A stretch of 64,000 nucleotides of DNA from Isoetes taiwanensis (Eukaryota > Streptophyta > Lycopodiopsida > Isoetales > Isoetaceae): contig JAJEKV010000014.1 of NCBI GenBank assembly GCA_021234155.1, positions 19,607,513-19,671,512 on the forward strand, read 5' to 3'. The position numbers were made by a program, and so were the translations under genes. Under the pieces are notes generated by a model. The model ran no database searches. It saw only the letters and a program-made list of their open reading frames with translations, and was not told the origin of the DNA. Positions within the stretch are counted from its first letter, which is position 1, and each line of letters starts with the position of its first letter. Shown piece after piece: positions 35,855 to 47,110 of the stretch.

Positions 35855-36005
35855 TTCTTTCGGGTTAGGGCTAAAAGGTCATGTAGGGTTTTGCCATGTG
35901 GCAAAATGGGGTTATTTGCACATGCTAAAGGTATGTGCAATACAAGAAGTTGCCCCCTAGGGTGCAACTCTTTTCGGTCGCCAAGTGCATGTCATTAAGG
36001 CGATA
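35855..36005. repeat. Direct repeat, copy 2
   Basis: This matches 34715-34870, including TTTTGCCATGTGGCAAAATG (itself a TTTTGCCA/TGGCAAAA palindrome) and CACATGCTAAAGGTATGTG. Confidence 0.75.
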
Positions 36006-39000
36006 TGTACGACTGACATGGCTTCAAGTATCCAACTTGTACGCTCCGTCTGCCTATCTATCTGAGGATGATATGTCGTATTCATCGACAGCTTCGTTTG
36101 AATGGTGTTGAAGAGATCTTGCCAAAATGCGCTCATGAACTTCAAATCTCTATCAGAGATTATCTCTCTCGGCATCCCATGGAGTCTGAAGATCTCCTTT
36201 GTGATAACATGGCGATATCTAATGCCGTGTCGGTGGTCCTGCATGGCACAAAATGTGCCATCTTCGACAACTTGTCGACTATGAACATTAAGGCATCCTT
36301 GCCCCTTATGGTTCTGGGAAGGCATGTTATAAGGCCCATGCTAATTACCTCTCATTTGATATTTGGTATTTGGGACTGGCAATGGCTCTAGCAGTCCTGA
36401 AATTCAAAGTTGTTCTGCCTTTGTCTGCTGACATAGCTGACACTCCCCGATGTACCTGGCTATCTGCTTCTTCATGCCAGGCCAATAATAGCTACTTCTT
36501 ATTTTGAAGTAGGTTTTCATAAAACCTACGTGGCCAGCTATTGGGCTATTGTGCATGTCGTGGAGTATCAACTTCCTAACTGGATGATTCTAGTATGCAC
36601 AATTTGTTTTTATGGTATAATAGGTTATCTTTCTTCTTAAAATGCTTGAAGGTCTCCCTCTCTTTGTCCGTTCTTGCCTCTTTTAAAAGGCTTTTCCATG
36701 CTTCCTTGAAATCTCGGTCCATTGGCAACGTTTCTATCTTCTTGCCAAACTCACTAGTGAATGTTGATATGGCATTGCAATGGATTCTCGTCGTCAAACG
36801 GTGCCTTGAAAGCACGTCTGCAACCACCTTGAGCTTGCTCACGATGCCGAAATCGTACTCCTCCAGGAACTCCATTTATCGCCTTTGTCACAAGTTGAGA
36901 TGTGGTTGGGTGAAGACATACTGTAGATTCTGATGTTCTGTGTCTAATTGGAACTTCCTTCCCAATAGACAATGTCTCCATATCCTCAATGCTCTCACCG
37001 CTGCTAACAACTCCTGGACATGGGTTGGGTAACACGTTTCTGCATCATTCCTCTCTTCTTGCATTAAAACTACTCTTGTTGCAATCTTGCTAGCGTCGGT
37101 TGTCACCAACTTGTTCTTCTCTGGATCTAGCAACGTCAAGACTGGGGCAGTCGTTAAAGCCTTCTTCAACATCTCGAATCCTGCTTGGGCCTTCTTTTGC
37201 CAATGACTCGCCCAGTCTTTTATCTTCTCTGCTTTGGTGAGGTTCGTTAGCGGGGCTGCTATCTTGGCAAAATTCTTGACGAACTTTCTTTAATAACCTG
37301 CTAAGCCGAGGAAGCTCCTCACTTCATGGATGTTCTTCGGGGCTGGCCAACCAATTATCGCTTCAATCTTCACAGGGTCGGTGGAAATCCCTTCAGCTGA
37401 AATTACATGTCCCAAATACTCTACTCTTTCGGTAGCAAAGTGACACTTTGACAACTTCGCGTAGAGTTAATGCCTCCTCAGCTTCTCAAGTACCTTCCTC
37501 AAGTGTTGTGCATGCTCCTGCAAGGATTTGCTATATACCAAGATGCCATCAAAGAAAACTATAAGGAACATGTCTAGAAACTCACGAAAAATGTTGTTCA
37601 TGAGCCTCGTGAAGGCTGTTGGGGCATTGGACAGTCCGGATGGCATCATGTGAACTCATAGTGGCCATATCTCGTTCTGAAAGCGGTTTTGTGGATGCCT
37701 TCTTCTTTAATCCTAATCTGGTGGTAGCTCAACCTCAAATCTATCGTGGAGAAGACTTTTGCACCTTGGAGCTGATCCATTACGTTATCTGATCTCGGTA
37801 AGGCCTACTTATTCTTGATGGTGTGCTTGTTCAATTGATGATAGTCAATGCACATCCTTAAGCTTCCATCTTTCTTCTTGACGAATAGGATAGGTGCCCC
37901 GAACGGGGACACACTGGATCTTATAAATCCTAGATCCAACAACTCTTGCAACTGCTTCTTCAATTCTGCCAACTCTTGAGCTGCCATTCTATACGGTGCC
38001 TTACTTGTGGGCTTGATCCCTGTTTCAAGTGCTATTTCACACTCGACTCCCCTATATAAAGGAAGTTGCTTGATCTCATATGGGAACAAATCATAGAACT
38101 CCTTCACTAGCTTGGCTATTTGCTTCGGCAACTTGCTCAATGCGTTGCCCTCCTTATCTTCCTCTGTTTCTGGCTCCTCAATGTCGAGCTTGAAGATGTA
38201 GGCCACTTGCTCTTTCTTTATGCATTTAAGTAACTTCTTACTAGTAATGCATTGCATGATTGGGGTGGCTTCCTTACTTGTTATCTCAATGATTTTGCCA
38301 TTTGGTGCCGTTAAGGTCACTTTCTGCTTCCCGCATTCAATTACAGCGCTGGCCGGGCCAAGGTTTTCCATATCTATGATCAGGTCATGCTTGCTAATAT
38401 TCATGACCTTTGCTCCCATTCCAATGTTGATGCCGTGTAAGTCTATGTCGAAGCTGTGTGTTAGATTGCTCCACTTGCTAACATTACCAGCCTAGGCTTG
38501 GACTTCAATGGTTTCAGCTTCAACATTTCTACCATCCTAGGGAAGCAAAATTATGGGTACTCCCTGTGTCTATCAACACTATGAAAGATTTGGCTTTGAC
38601 TTTCCCTATTGTTGAAATGATCTGATGTTGACTCTCGGCATGGATGTAGTTGAAAGCTTCTTCATCATCGTTATCCGGGGTGTCTTCCATCCTCCTAACT
38701 CTACTAGTGCCGCGTTCATCACAAAAGGACAGTTGTGCATCCGATGTCCCGGTTGGAAGCACCTGAAGCACAACTACTTTTCTATACATTCTTGCCTCTT
38801 TTCCTTGGGGATGGACTGCAAGAACTGTTTCACTGCTTTGGAGTAGTTTGAACCTCTCGCTTGCCCTTTGTCCTTGAATGTGACTTGCTTCTTGTCCTGC
38901 TTCCCGTTGTTTGCATTGTACTGTGGTCTAGCAGGTGTCGGGCTTTTTGCTCTCGGACTATAGCTTCCGGTAGCTTTCCCCTTATCCTGATAGTACTGTT

Positions 39001-39700
39001 GTTTTTGTCCGCTGTTCTAGGGACCTATTTCTTGTAGGCTCAAGGCCTTGGACTCTGCTTCTGACACTGTTCTGGGGTTGATAGCTCTCACAAGCTTCCC
39101 GATTTCTTCATTAAAGCTCGCGATGTACCCCTGAACTGCGTGTTTTTCACCTAGCTTCCACCAAATTTTGCCCGCTCCTTTGAGGTTAGCTGTAGCTACC
39201 CTACCCTACTCTTGTCCTTGTCCTTCATGCTATAGGCGTTTCTATACTCTCTCATCTCATCCAACCAGGCTTCGGCTTCCATTCCTGATCTGCTATCCCC
39301 CGAGAGCTGGTCTAGCTTCCTGGCTTTCCAGACATTGCTTAGTGCGGAGTCGACTTTCCTCTGATAGTCGGCCCTGCTTCTGCCCTTATCTCGGTTCGGA
39401 CCGTCCCGATGGTCTTGCCGATCATTGTCCTACTTCTCTGATTCTGAGTCTGAGTCAGAACTGGTGTCGGAGGAGTCCGTGCTGGGGGATCTCCTTCTTC
39501 GGTTCTTCTTCTTTCCCTTATCTGTTCTCTGAACAGGTGCCTGGGGTAACTGAACGTTTTGGTCCGGTGCGATTGCTCCTTTTTCCACCAATAAAGCTTT
39601 TATCTCTTGGATATCCGATCTCATCTGGGATATCTCTTCTTCAGGGGTATGCACTTCAAACTCTTGGTACATGTTCCTTGGCTGGAATTGTTGAGCCAGA
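36006..39700 (-). pseudogene. Decayed Ty3/Gypsy retrotransposon
   Basis: On the minus strand the pol order is gag, protease, reverse transcriptase, RNase H, integrase, which is the Ty3/Gypsy order. Gag: a coiled-coil start with a Ser/Asp-rich tail (39430-39672), and a zinc knuckle near 38740 (CFRCFQPGHRMHNCP). Protease: VLIDTGSTHNFAS at about 38530. Reverse transcriptase: [20 protein letters not shown] and MCIDYHQLN (about 37805-37960), then [12 protein letters not shown] and [11 protein letters not shown] (about 37550-37640). RNase H: LVTTDASKIA and LDTEHQNL (about 36930-37130). Integrase: GMPREIISDRDLKF and TTYHPQIDRQTE (36010-36240). Multiple stops and frame changes separate the blocks. 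The catalytic Tyr/Phe-x-Asp-Asp box reads FFDG. No chromodomain or full LTR pair was identified. Confidence 0.85.
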
Positions 39701-39769
39701 GTTTCTTCATCCCAATGGCGTCGGTGATGTTCTACGATCCTTGGTTCTCTAGTTGCTTACACATTAGAT

Positions 39770-40080
39770 TGCACTCTTATGATTAGCTTTTGTTTGTTGT
39801 TGCATTGGTTGTATTTGATGATATAATTGTGCGGATAAAATATATCAAAGAACATTTATAATGCCAAAATATTCATAAGATGAGTACATTATTACAATGA
39901 TTCCAACTATTTTTGGAATCTCCGATATGCAGGATTGTCCTCCAAGAACTTCTTTACTTGGGTTGTACCAAATGTACGTCCCAAGTTCCTAAGAATATTG
40001 GTGGCTGTCCCACCTTGCAGTGCTGTTACTAACTCTTCCACCCTTCGATCTGAGGTGTAGGCCCAATGATGGCTAATCGG
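39770..40080. other. Interval between Gypsy element and TRIM
   Basis: AT-rich sequence with no recognisable coding content. It may include 5' LTR or UTR remains of the Gypsy element. Confidence 0.35.
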
Positions 40081-40547
40081 TGTAACGGACCCATAGGAGA
40101 CCGCTCGAGTAGACCTGGGTGTCGCATTCCCGAGACACTGGCATAAATGGGTAGAAGTAACTACTCATAAATATCTAGATAGTTTTGCCCAGTTGGTTAA
40201 GGGCATGTCAGTTAGGGGCATGTCAGTTAGGAACGTTACATTTGGTATCAGAGCAGGGCTTGAGTTAGAGTCTCCATGGGGGTAAGTATGTCCCAAAATA
40301 CCGTTGGACGGTAGGTCATGACTTGGTCTTGGACATCATGGGATGGTGTGTTCTATGGTTTGTGATGCTTGAGGACGAGCATAGTTCTATTGGAAGAGAT
40401 TGTAACGGACCCATGGGAGACCATTCGAGTAGATCTGGGTGTCGCGTTCTCGAGACACCGGCATAAATTGGTAGAAGCGACTATTCATAAACGTCTAGAC
40501 AATTTTGCCTGGTTGGTTAAGGGCATGTCAATTGACATGCCCTTAAC
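40081..40547 (+). mobile_element. TRIM-like miniature LTR retroelement
   Basis: A 160-bp terminal repeat (40081-40240, TGTAACGGACCC to GGAACGTTACA) with inverted TGTAACG/CGTTACA ends is followed by a primer site, TGGTATCAGAGC (40243-40254). After 160 bp of interior, a second terminal repeat starts at 40401 (TGTAACGGACCC), preceded by a short purine run (GGAAGAGA). The right repeat departs from the left one near GGGCATGTCA, where the sequence becomes a perfect palindrome (40516-40547). No coding capacity exists. The structure fits a terminal-repeat retrotransposon in miniature with a rearranged 3' end. Confidence 0.8.
40516..40547. repeat. 32-bp perfect palindrome
   Basis: GTTAAGGGCATGTCAA is followed directly by its exact reverse complement, with no spacer. 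It lies where the right terminal repeat of the TRIM element ends. GGGCATGTCAGTTAGG is present twice in the left repeat, so the palindrome probably arose by joining this motif to an inverted copy. Confidence 0.95.
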
Positions 40548-40751
40548 ACAAGCCCCCAAAAAAAAAAAAAAATTGTTATTAGTTTTTTAAGTTACTTTTT
40601 GTGTTATACTACTAGGCTAAACCAATATTACTTTGTGGGTTAATATGTTGAATAAGCAGACGGAGTTAAATAGTGTGATTTGTATTTAAGATTTTTCAAT
40701 GTGATATATCCACATAATAAGTACCTAATACCTATACTTTTCCATTACGGT

Positions 40752-40850
40752 TTGCTGGTATAGTTTACTACTATTGTTCTTTGTGATGGTGAACTTTCTT
40801 GATTTCTTGGTATAGTTTACTACTATTATTCTTTATAGTGTTAAACTTTT
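40752..40850. repeat. Tandem duplication, about 50-bp unit
   Basis: TGGTATAGTTTACTACTATT occurs twice, each followed by a diverged stretch with TTCTTT and AACTTT. AT-rich and non-coding. Confidence 0.75.
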
Positions 40851-40984
40851 CTGGTTTATTGCTACGTGACATGTGGTCCAAATAATAGTATAGGTTGTAA
40901 ACCACTAGTGTCTTTAACTTTAAACAAATTGGCAATTCATTATGGTGTTCCAATCAACCCATTAATATCTTGTCACGTGAATTA

Positions 40985-41520
40985 TTGATGTTGCGTACAA
41001 TAAGGGCTTAAAGTTTCTTATCAAAACAAATAACACTTTATATCTCAAAATAGTGGTGGCTTTGTTTCGTCAAGACATTTTGTGATGGAGGTAAGCCAAT
41101 TACGTTTTGAATTATGGGTTCATAATACTCTAATAAGAAAACTAAGGATCTTCCGTTTGTAAACCACTAGTGGTTGCATAGAATAAAAGCTTGGAGTTCT
41201 TTATGAAATAATTATCAGTCTAACTCTCAAGATAATGGTGGCTTTGCATCTTCAAAATATTTTGCTCAGGAGGTAAGCCAATTATATTTCGAAACAGCAG
41301 TTGATATTAATTTAATAGGAAAACTAAGACATGTTCCATTTGTAAGCTGCCATTGGATTTAGCTTGAAGCACTTGCGCACTTCATAGTAGTTGCCATATG
41401 AAATCATCAATGTTTTGTCATATGAGCAATCATTGCTTTATGTAATAAAGCATCAAAGTCTATGACAAAAAATAATGCAATTTTTCCATCAAAATCGATA
41501 ATGGCTTTACATCTTTAAAA
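40985..41520. repeat. Diverged tandem repeat, about 175-bp unit
   Basis: Two clear units share GGTAAGCCAATTA, GTGGCTTTG, AAAACTAAG, TCCGTTTGTAA/TCCATTTGTAA and CTTAAAGTTTC/CTTGGAGTTC. A third partial unit near 41420-41520 has ATAATGGCTTTACATC. The region is AT-rich and non-coding and may be a small satellite-like array. Confidence 0.65.
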
Positions 41521-41760
41521 TATCTTTAAAATTTCCTTTTTCTGCTTTATTCCAACACAACTTATCACCTTGTGTTTTCCATGACTGATGCCTGGGAGCT
41601 CTTATCTCCAAAGTAAAGCACAATAAAGCATGATCAGAATCTGGCTGATCTAATATCTGAAAGCTTTTAAGCAAAGCGTCTGCATCTAGCATCTCGCCAC
41701 GTAGCAAAATCAACGGCCTAGGGTGCCTCCATTTTCAAGTGTCATCAAGCCAGGTAGCAA
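41507..41760 (-). pseudogene. LINE endonuclease fragment
   Basis: Minus-strand frame: RPLILLRGEMLDADALLKSF, QILDQPDSDHALLCFTLEI, then SWKTQGDKLCWNKAEKG. The Ser-Asp-His-Ala-Leu-Leu string near the end of an exonuclease/endonuclease/phosphatase domain is the conserved closing motif (Ser-Asp-His) of apurinic-type LINE endonucleases. The frame is cut off at the (TA)n tract that begins copy A, so the retroelement array appears to have inserted in or beside this LINE. Confidence 0.6.
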
Positions 41761-41770
41761 GGCAGTTAGA

Positions 41771-41808
41771 TATAATATATATATATATATATAAATATAT
41801 ATATATCC
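41771..41808. repeat. (TA)n tract at 5' edge of copy A
   Basis: A mostly TA dinucleotide run with one interruption (ATATAAATAT) is immediately followed by CCAAACGATGTTTGC. The same run and junction occur at 49298-49320, before copy A'. Confidence 0.95.
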
Positions 41809-43202
41809 AAACGATGTTTGCAAAGTTTGCTGAAGTGCAGAGGGTAGGAGCGGAAGCAACAAGCAGCTAACAAAAGGCGTAAAAGAACTCATCGAAAACA
41901 GTTTGGGAGCACCAAATTTTGAATGGAAGTAGGCACGGCAGGAAGATTGGGCTAGGCACAAGACTAAGGTGAGCATCCCATGGTTTGGGAGGGTGAGATT
42001 AACCCAAACACATGTCACAAGATATGGTACAAGTAGTAGAGGGAAAAGCCTATACAGGCAACATCATAAACTAGGAAATCTAACATGGGCATATGTGGTA
42101 CAACGGCATTTGTAAGCTTAACGTTTGTAAGTTTAGGATCTATAATACAGGGGTGAAGAAATTACATGGGACAGATGGAAATCCCATATACACATAGGGG
42201 CATATGGGAGGTACCCATTAGGGAGGAACTATGCATATAATAAAAGAGCAGGTTGGAGACGGCATGCAGACATGAGGCATGACCCAAGGGGCAATTTTCA
42301 GAAAAAGCCTGGTAAGGGATCAAGTGGACATTGTAAGTATGAAATAGAAATATGAATTAAAGTAAGGGATGGTAACCACCATAAATAAATTAAAGGGGTA
42401 AATACCCGCATAAGGTGGGCAGGAACCATACTCCAAAAGAGGCTTTAACAATTATACAAGGTAGAAATTGAATAAAAACGTTGGTAATGGACTTTCGTGT
42501 ATTTCACTTTTAGGTCTAAACAATGCTGGATTTTATCAGAAGTTAGGGCTAACATGGTGAATTGAGATGAAAGGAAACAAGATCGATCAGGGCGCTTGAA
42601 TCAAACCTGTAATTGCAATGAGCAAATATCAAGGGGCCGGATGCAGACAGATTGTAACAAACTGAGTACAAACAAAAAAGGAGATCGCAAAATAGAAAAA
42701 AGGTAAGAGACAGTTAGAATTTTTTGTGACACATGCATATGGTCGGATTTGCAAAAACAGGGCATGCCGGAACTATATTTGGGAGCACCACTTCCAGTTG
42801 CAGTCGGCACTTAAGTCTGGCTGGGCGCTGCCGGCCATGGGGAAACATGAGGGATCCCAGAACAGAGGGATTACTAGAGCCAAACTTCTGGATCTTATCG
42901 ACAAAGCCGGCCTGGATCTTAAGGCACTATGTAAAACGGATGGAGAAAATATTGCGCAGCCGAGCAAAGGGTTTCTGGAAAAGATTGTCCAGAGATACAA
43001 TCTGGCAGAGGCAGCACCAAGTGATGCTGGCATAATGAAAAAATTCTTCAAGGCCAGCAACGACATTAGCACTAGCAACAGAGAAAAAGGCTGCCCTGAA
43101 GTCACGAGCATAGCAGACAGCCTTGAAGCCATAGAAGCAGAGCAACAGCAAGGATTCAACGAGCAAGAAGTGGATGACACAGATCTAATAGCGCTCAACC
43201 AG

Positions 43203-45004
43203 GTTCAGCAGTAAATCTGCTGGTGTAAATTTTGTTTGGCTTGTAGGCATTGCATTTCCATTGTAATTTGCTTATATGCATAGCAGTTCGATTGTATTTT
43301 GGTGAAGGGCGAAAAGCCGAGTTTAGACAACTGCTTACCTGTCATTGCTTGCATGGTTACCTTGTCTAAAGCTAACTTGTGCATGTTTCAATGCAGGTAA
43401 CCTGTCTAACTCCTCCAAAATGGTTTGTGTGGGATCAAGACATGTGCACAAGATGGTGCAATTTTGGCAGACTTTGGACTTTGAATACTTCTTTCTTTTG
43501 CAAAGTAATAGTAGTGTAACTGCTATGAGACACGGTAAGCATGTTTCAAGTTTACATGAATGATATCTGGGATCTGGAAATAGGTGTTCAAAGCACGAAA
43601 AACAAATTGAAAGTAAGCTTGAGATGTGCTTTTTTAGGCAAAACTCTATGCATTATATTTTGAAAAGACATGTTTAATGCAAAGTTTATCATTATGGCAA
43701 ACTGTCAGCATTGTGGGCATTAGTTTAAGCATAATGATGGAATAGATATTTGGTCTTAGTATTTGGCATACCAGGGATGGGATTATCTGGAATAAGTTTA
43801 AGATTTTTACAGGCTTGCATTCAGTAATATATGTGGTATGAACACACCAGCATAATAAGAAAAGCCATTATGGGGCATGAACTCTGAAATAAACGGTTGC
43901 AATAGTTGCATAAAAGTTTGACATCTTTCGAATTCGAAGATTTTAAACAGTAATGATGGCATAAAAAATATGCCAGATTTCTGAGCAAAACAGGAATAAA
44001 TATGAGTCTAGTTTGCATTTTCTACAATAAAGGTCTTGTAAAAATAAGGCAAAAGGAAAAAACCACTGATAGAGGCAGCAAAAAGATTTAGACTTCTGAA
44101 CATTAGGGAAATGAAGAGAAATCTGGCTTGCATTCTCTATAATACAGGTTTTGGCATAAATAGAGCATAAATAGGTTTTGCCAAGCTGTTCACATTATGT
44201 GCTGAAACTTTAAGAATTCTTGACTGATAAAGTTTGGTTTTCTTTGTCTAAGCATACCAAGTATGAGAAATACATAATATAAAATTGCTGTTTAGCTTGC
44301 ATTCAGGAATATGGCTAGACAGTAGGGAGCATAGAATATGAAATATTATGGGGAATAAACTCTAAAATTGACGGTTGCATTAGGTATGGGACATTGCTGA
44401 ATCTTTACATGCTTTGATTCTGAAAGTTTAACCATTAAAAGGGATATGAAAATGATTATAGACTTCAGAGCATAGAAGAAATAAATAGGAGGTTAGTTTG
44501 CCTAATGCAGGTTCTTTGCACGCATAAGTTAAAATGATAAACTACGAATGGAAGTATTACAGTATAAAATAAGAGTTTATGAACTAGGTCATGGAAATAG
44601 CAGTGATAAAAGAAGAAAGAATTAGGAATTGGACAGGGCCTTAAGGTTCTCCCAAGATTTGGGAACTGATAAATCCAGATCTGCCTGGACCCCTAGAGGG
44701 AAGGGTAAGGATGGACGCTTCGAGTAGGTTCTGGGAACCGAAAACGGCAACGGATATAATCTAAGACTTCAGGGCATTGGTATAACCAATGCGTGGCTTA
44801 AGGTTCCTGTCCATTCCAGAAATTTACTAAATAACCAGGTGAGTAGCATACACTTTGTTTCTCAGTAGGAAAGCTGGAGAAAAAAGTTGGTGTTTAGGAG
44901 AGATAAGAATATCAGATAATGAAATCAGTTAAATGGATATTCAGGGATCATAATAAATTCTTTAAGATGTTAAAGCTGACTTATATCTGAATGCTATGAC
45001 ACAG
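43203..45004 (+). other. Intron 1 of copy A
   Basis: The donor is CAG|GTTCAG after codons for ALNQ and the acceptor is GACACAG|GAAGCA. The intron is 1802 bp and its start coincides with the end of the exon 1 frame (VQQ then stop). It carries the conserved island at 43300-43402. Confidence 0.6.
43300..43402 (+). promoter_or_regulatory. Conserved intron island, copy A
   Basis: A small hairpin (GGCGAAAAGCC, 43308-43318) is followed by CTTACCTG (43334-43341) and, about 50 nt later, TGCAGGTAACC (CAG|GTAA at 43394-43400). TTACCTG and CAGGTAA are exact complements. Most of intron 1 cannot be aligned between the A and B families by eye, but this stretch can. CAG|GTAA has the form of a zero-length-exon (recursive) splice site. 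A strong donor (CACG|GTAAGC) follows at 43534, so a skipped or optional exon, 43397-43534, is another reading. Confidence 0.5.
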
Positions 45005-46655
45005 GAAGCACTGCTAAACAGTAATGATGAGGCAGTGGAGAACCTAGAAGTGGAGATCATACGAAAGCCATTGGAAGGCGCACCAAGTTGGTATCCAGAT
45101 GTGGCCAGCTTGGGATATGGAAATACTACTAGAATCTGCCACCAAACAAGGCTGTCCAACTTATGATTGGTCGCATCATCGCCCGAAATTCATAAGTATT
45201 TTATCAAAAAGGAGGCGGGACCGGAAGATGGGGATATCTCAAGAATCACTTTTGTGGGCATAAACAATATGTTTGAATTAGTGACTCCAAAACTTAACAA
45301 ACCGAAAAATGATGTGGTCACATGCATGAGGATTATAGGCGAGGTCTATGAAATGCTCCCGACAAAGACACTATGAGGCCGAAAAAGAGGAAAGAAAGGA
45401 TCTAACGAAATTCATAAAAGGGTGACAAAGAATCCAAATGGCAAACGGGCTGGAGGTCAGGTATACACCCATTAACAAGACCAGAAAGGTAAGCCAACCG
45501 AAAAAGAAAGAAGTGCAGAATACACCATTGAACAATTGCTTGTTCAGCATCAATATGTTATCCGAGGAGGAGCAGATGGATATGCTGGATCTGACATCTG
45601 AAATAGAACCTGAACCTGAACCGGAAGAACAACAGATACAGGATGAACTTGAAAACTATGAGCTCAAAAAGCTCACTTTGTACAATTGCTATCATTTCCC
45701 GATACTGTCTGCAAGACTGGCCGAGTTGCAGGGAGTCTGCTGTGAACAAGGGTTTTGGCATACACAAAACTTGGGGGTACTGGCCCCAATCAGTGTGGAG
45801 ATACTTGTTAGTCTCTGCAATATAACAGAGGCTGAGATTCAGCAGTCTTTAAAGGATGCAGACACATTCACCAAAAGAATAGACAGAATAATAGTGGACC
45901 TTCCATTCACTACGCAGTTCTTTGCAAAAAAATGTGACCGCAACAATGGAATATATGTCGGACAGAAAGGCCATATGGCCAAGACTAGTGAGAGAAGGCA
46001 TGAGCTTTATGTCAGGAAAATGTGGCGTCCCTTCTGCCCTTTTTTAAAATGCTGCTGTGACAGATATGGCAGATCAGGGGTCACTAACTGCAAAGATACA
46101 ATCACTTGGTATGACCAAGCTGTGTGGTATATCATGAATAGCACGGATAAAATCTGGCCCAACAAATCTTCTAAGTATAGGTTTTACCAGTTTCACAAGC
46201 TCATGAATTCTGAAGGCATGAGGGCAGGAGCTATAGCTTATATTGGATACCTCAAGGTCAGGGATATCATGGTCAAAATGACCAGCAAATATGCTGAAGA
46301 TAATACAGTATGTCTGAGACAAGAATTTGGCAACACAAAGACAGCGGATTTTCTGGAAAAGACAATAAGACCAAGGAAATTCTTGAATGATTCCTTGGAA
46401 CTGGAAGAAAGGGATAACAAGCAAAGGTACCCTGCTCAGAGAAGGAAACAGAAAATAGAAGATGATTTGGAGGTTATCATGCCCCCAAAATACCGGAAGA
46501 AAACACATACAGGTTCTTGCTCTAGTATCGGAATGTCTGATACCACTTCTACTCATACTTACCACAGCAACATGGAGAACTCAGTCAACAAACCAGCAAA
46601 CGAGAATCACGAACGCACGGCAATGTTCAAGCCAACTACTCTCAAGTTCTGAGAG

Positions 46656-47110
46656 GTATGGAGGTATTTATCATTATACTTAAAGAATTCCAGTAGATGC
46701 TTGCATAATATAGCAGTTTATCCATTAAATGGAATGCGTTTAAGTTTAATCCAGTTTTATCTCAGAATATTTAGAATACACAATTATAGAATTCCGAATA
46801 CGTATCCAAATAGCTTGCAATGCAAGTAGCCCCCTAGGGCAAGGTATAAGAAAAGGCTAGTATGCCAATAACCAGAATTCTCTAAACACACACCTATAGA
46901 GCTCCAAACTAGTATTCCGACAGCTTGCAGAGCAAGCAGCCCCCTGAGGCAAGAAATAAGAAAAGGCGAGTATGCCAAAAGTCAGAATGCAGGAGTTATG
47001 ACCCATATTATGGGCAAGAAGAAGGGAGAAGGTTTGGGGGTAAGGTTATTTTAATTTTTCATAAGGAATACCTGGTTTAACTTTAAGTTTGGTTAATCAT
47101 AAATTTACAG
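46656..47110 (+). other. Intron 2 of copy A
   Basis: The inferred donor is GAG|GTATGG (46656) and the acceptor is TTTACAG|AGAAAA (47110). Joining gives exon 3 in the frame that aligns with copy B. A repeated unit inside (GCAAGTAGCCCCCTAGGGCA at 46821 and GCAAGCAGCCCCCTGAGGCA at 46932) marks a local duplication of about 110 bp. Confidence 0.55.

Noticed and set aside
41710-42018. Minus-strand ORF repeated at 49247-49531
   Set aside because: It repeats only because the leader of A and A' is duplicated; it is absent from the B family and includes translated TA repeat.
45164-46652. Selenocysteine reading of the TGA codons in copy A
   Set aside because: Land plants generally lack selenoprotein synthesis, the copy also has frameshifts, and copy B has sense codons at the corresponding places.
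46784-46978. Minus-strand ORF inside intron 2 of copy A
   Set aside because: It comes from the roughly 110-bp duplicated unit and has no counterpart in copy B.
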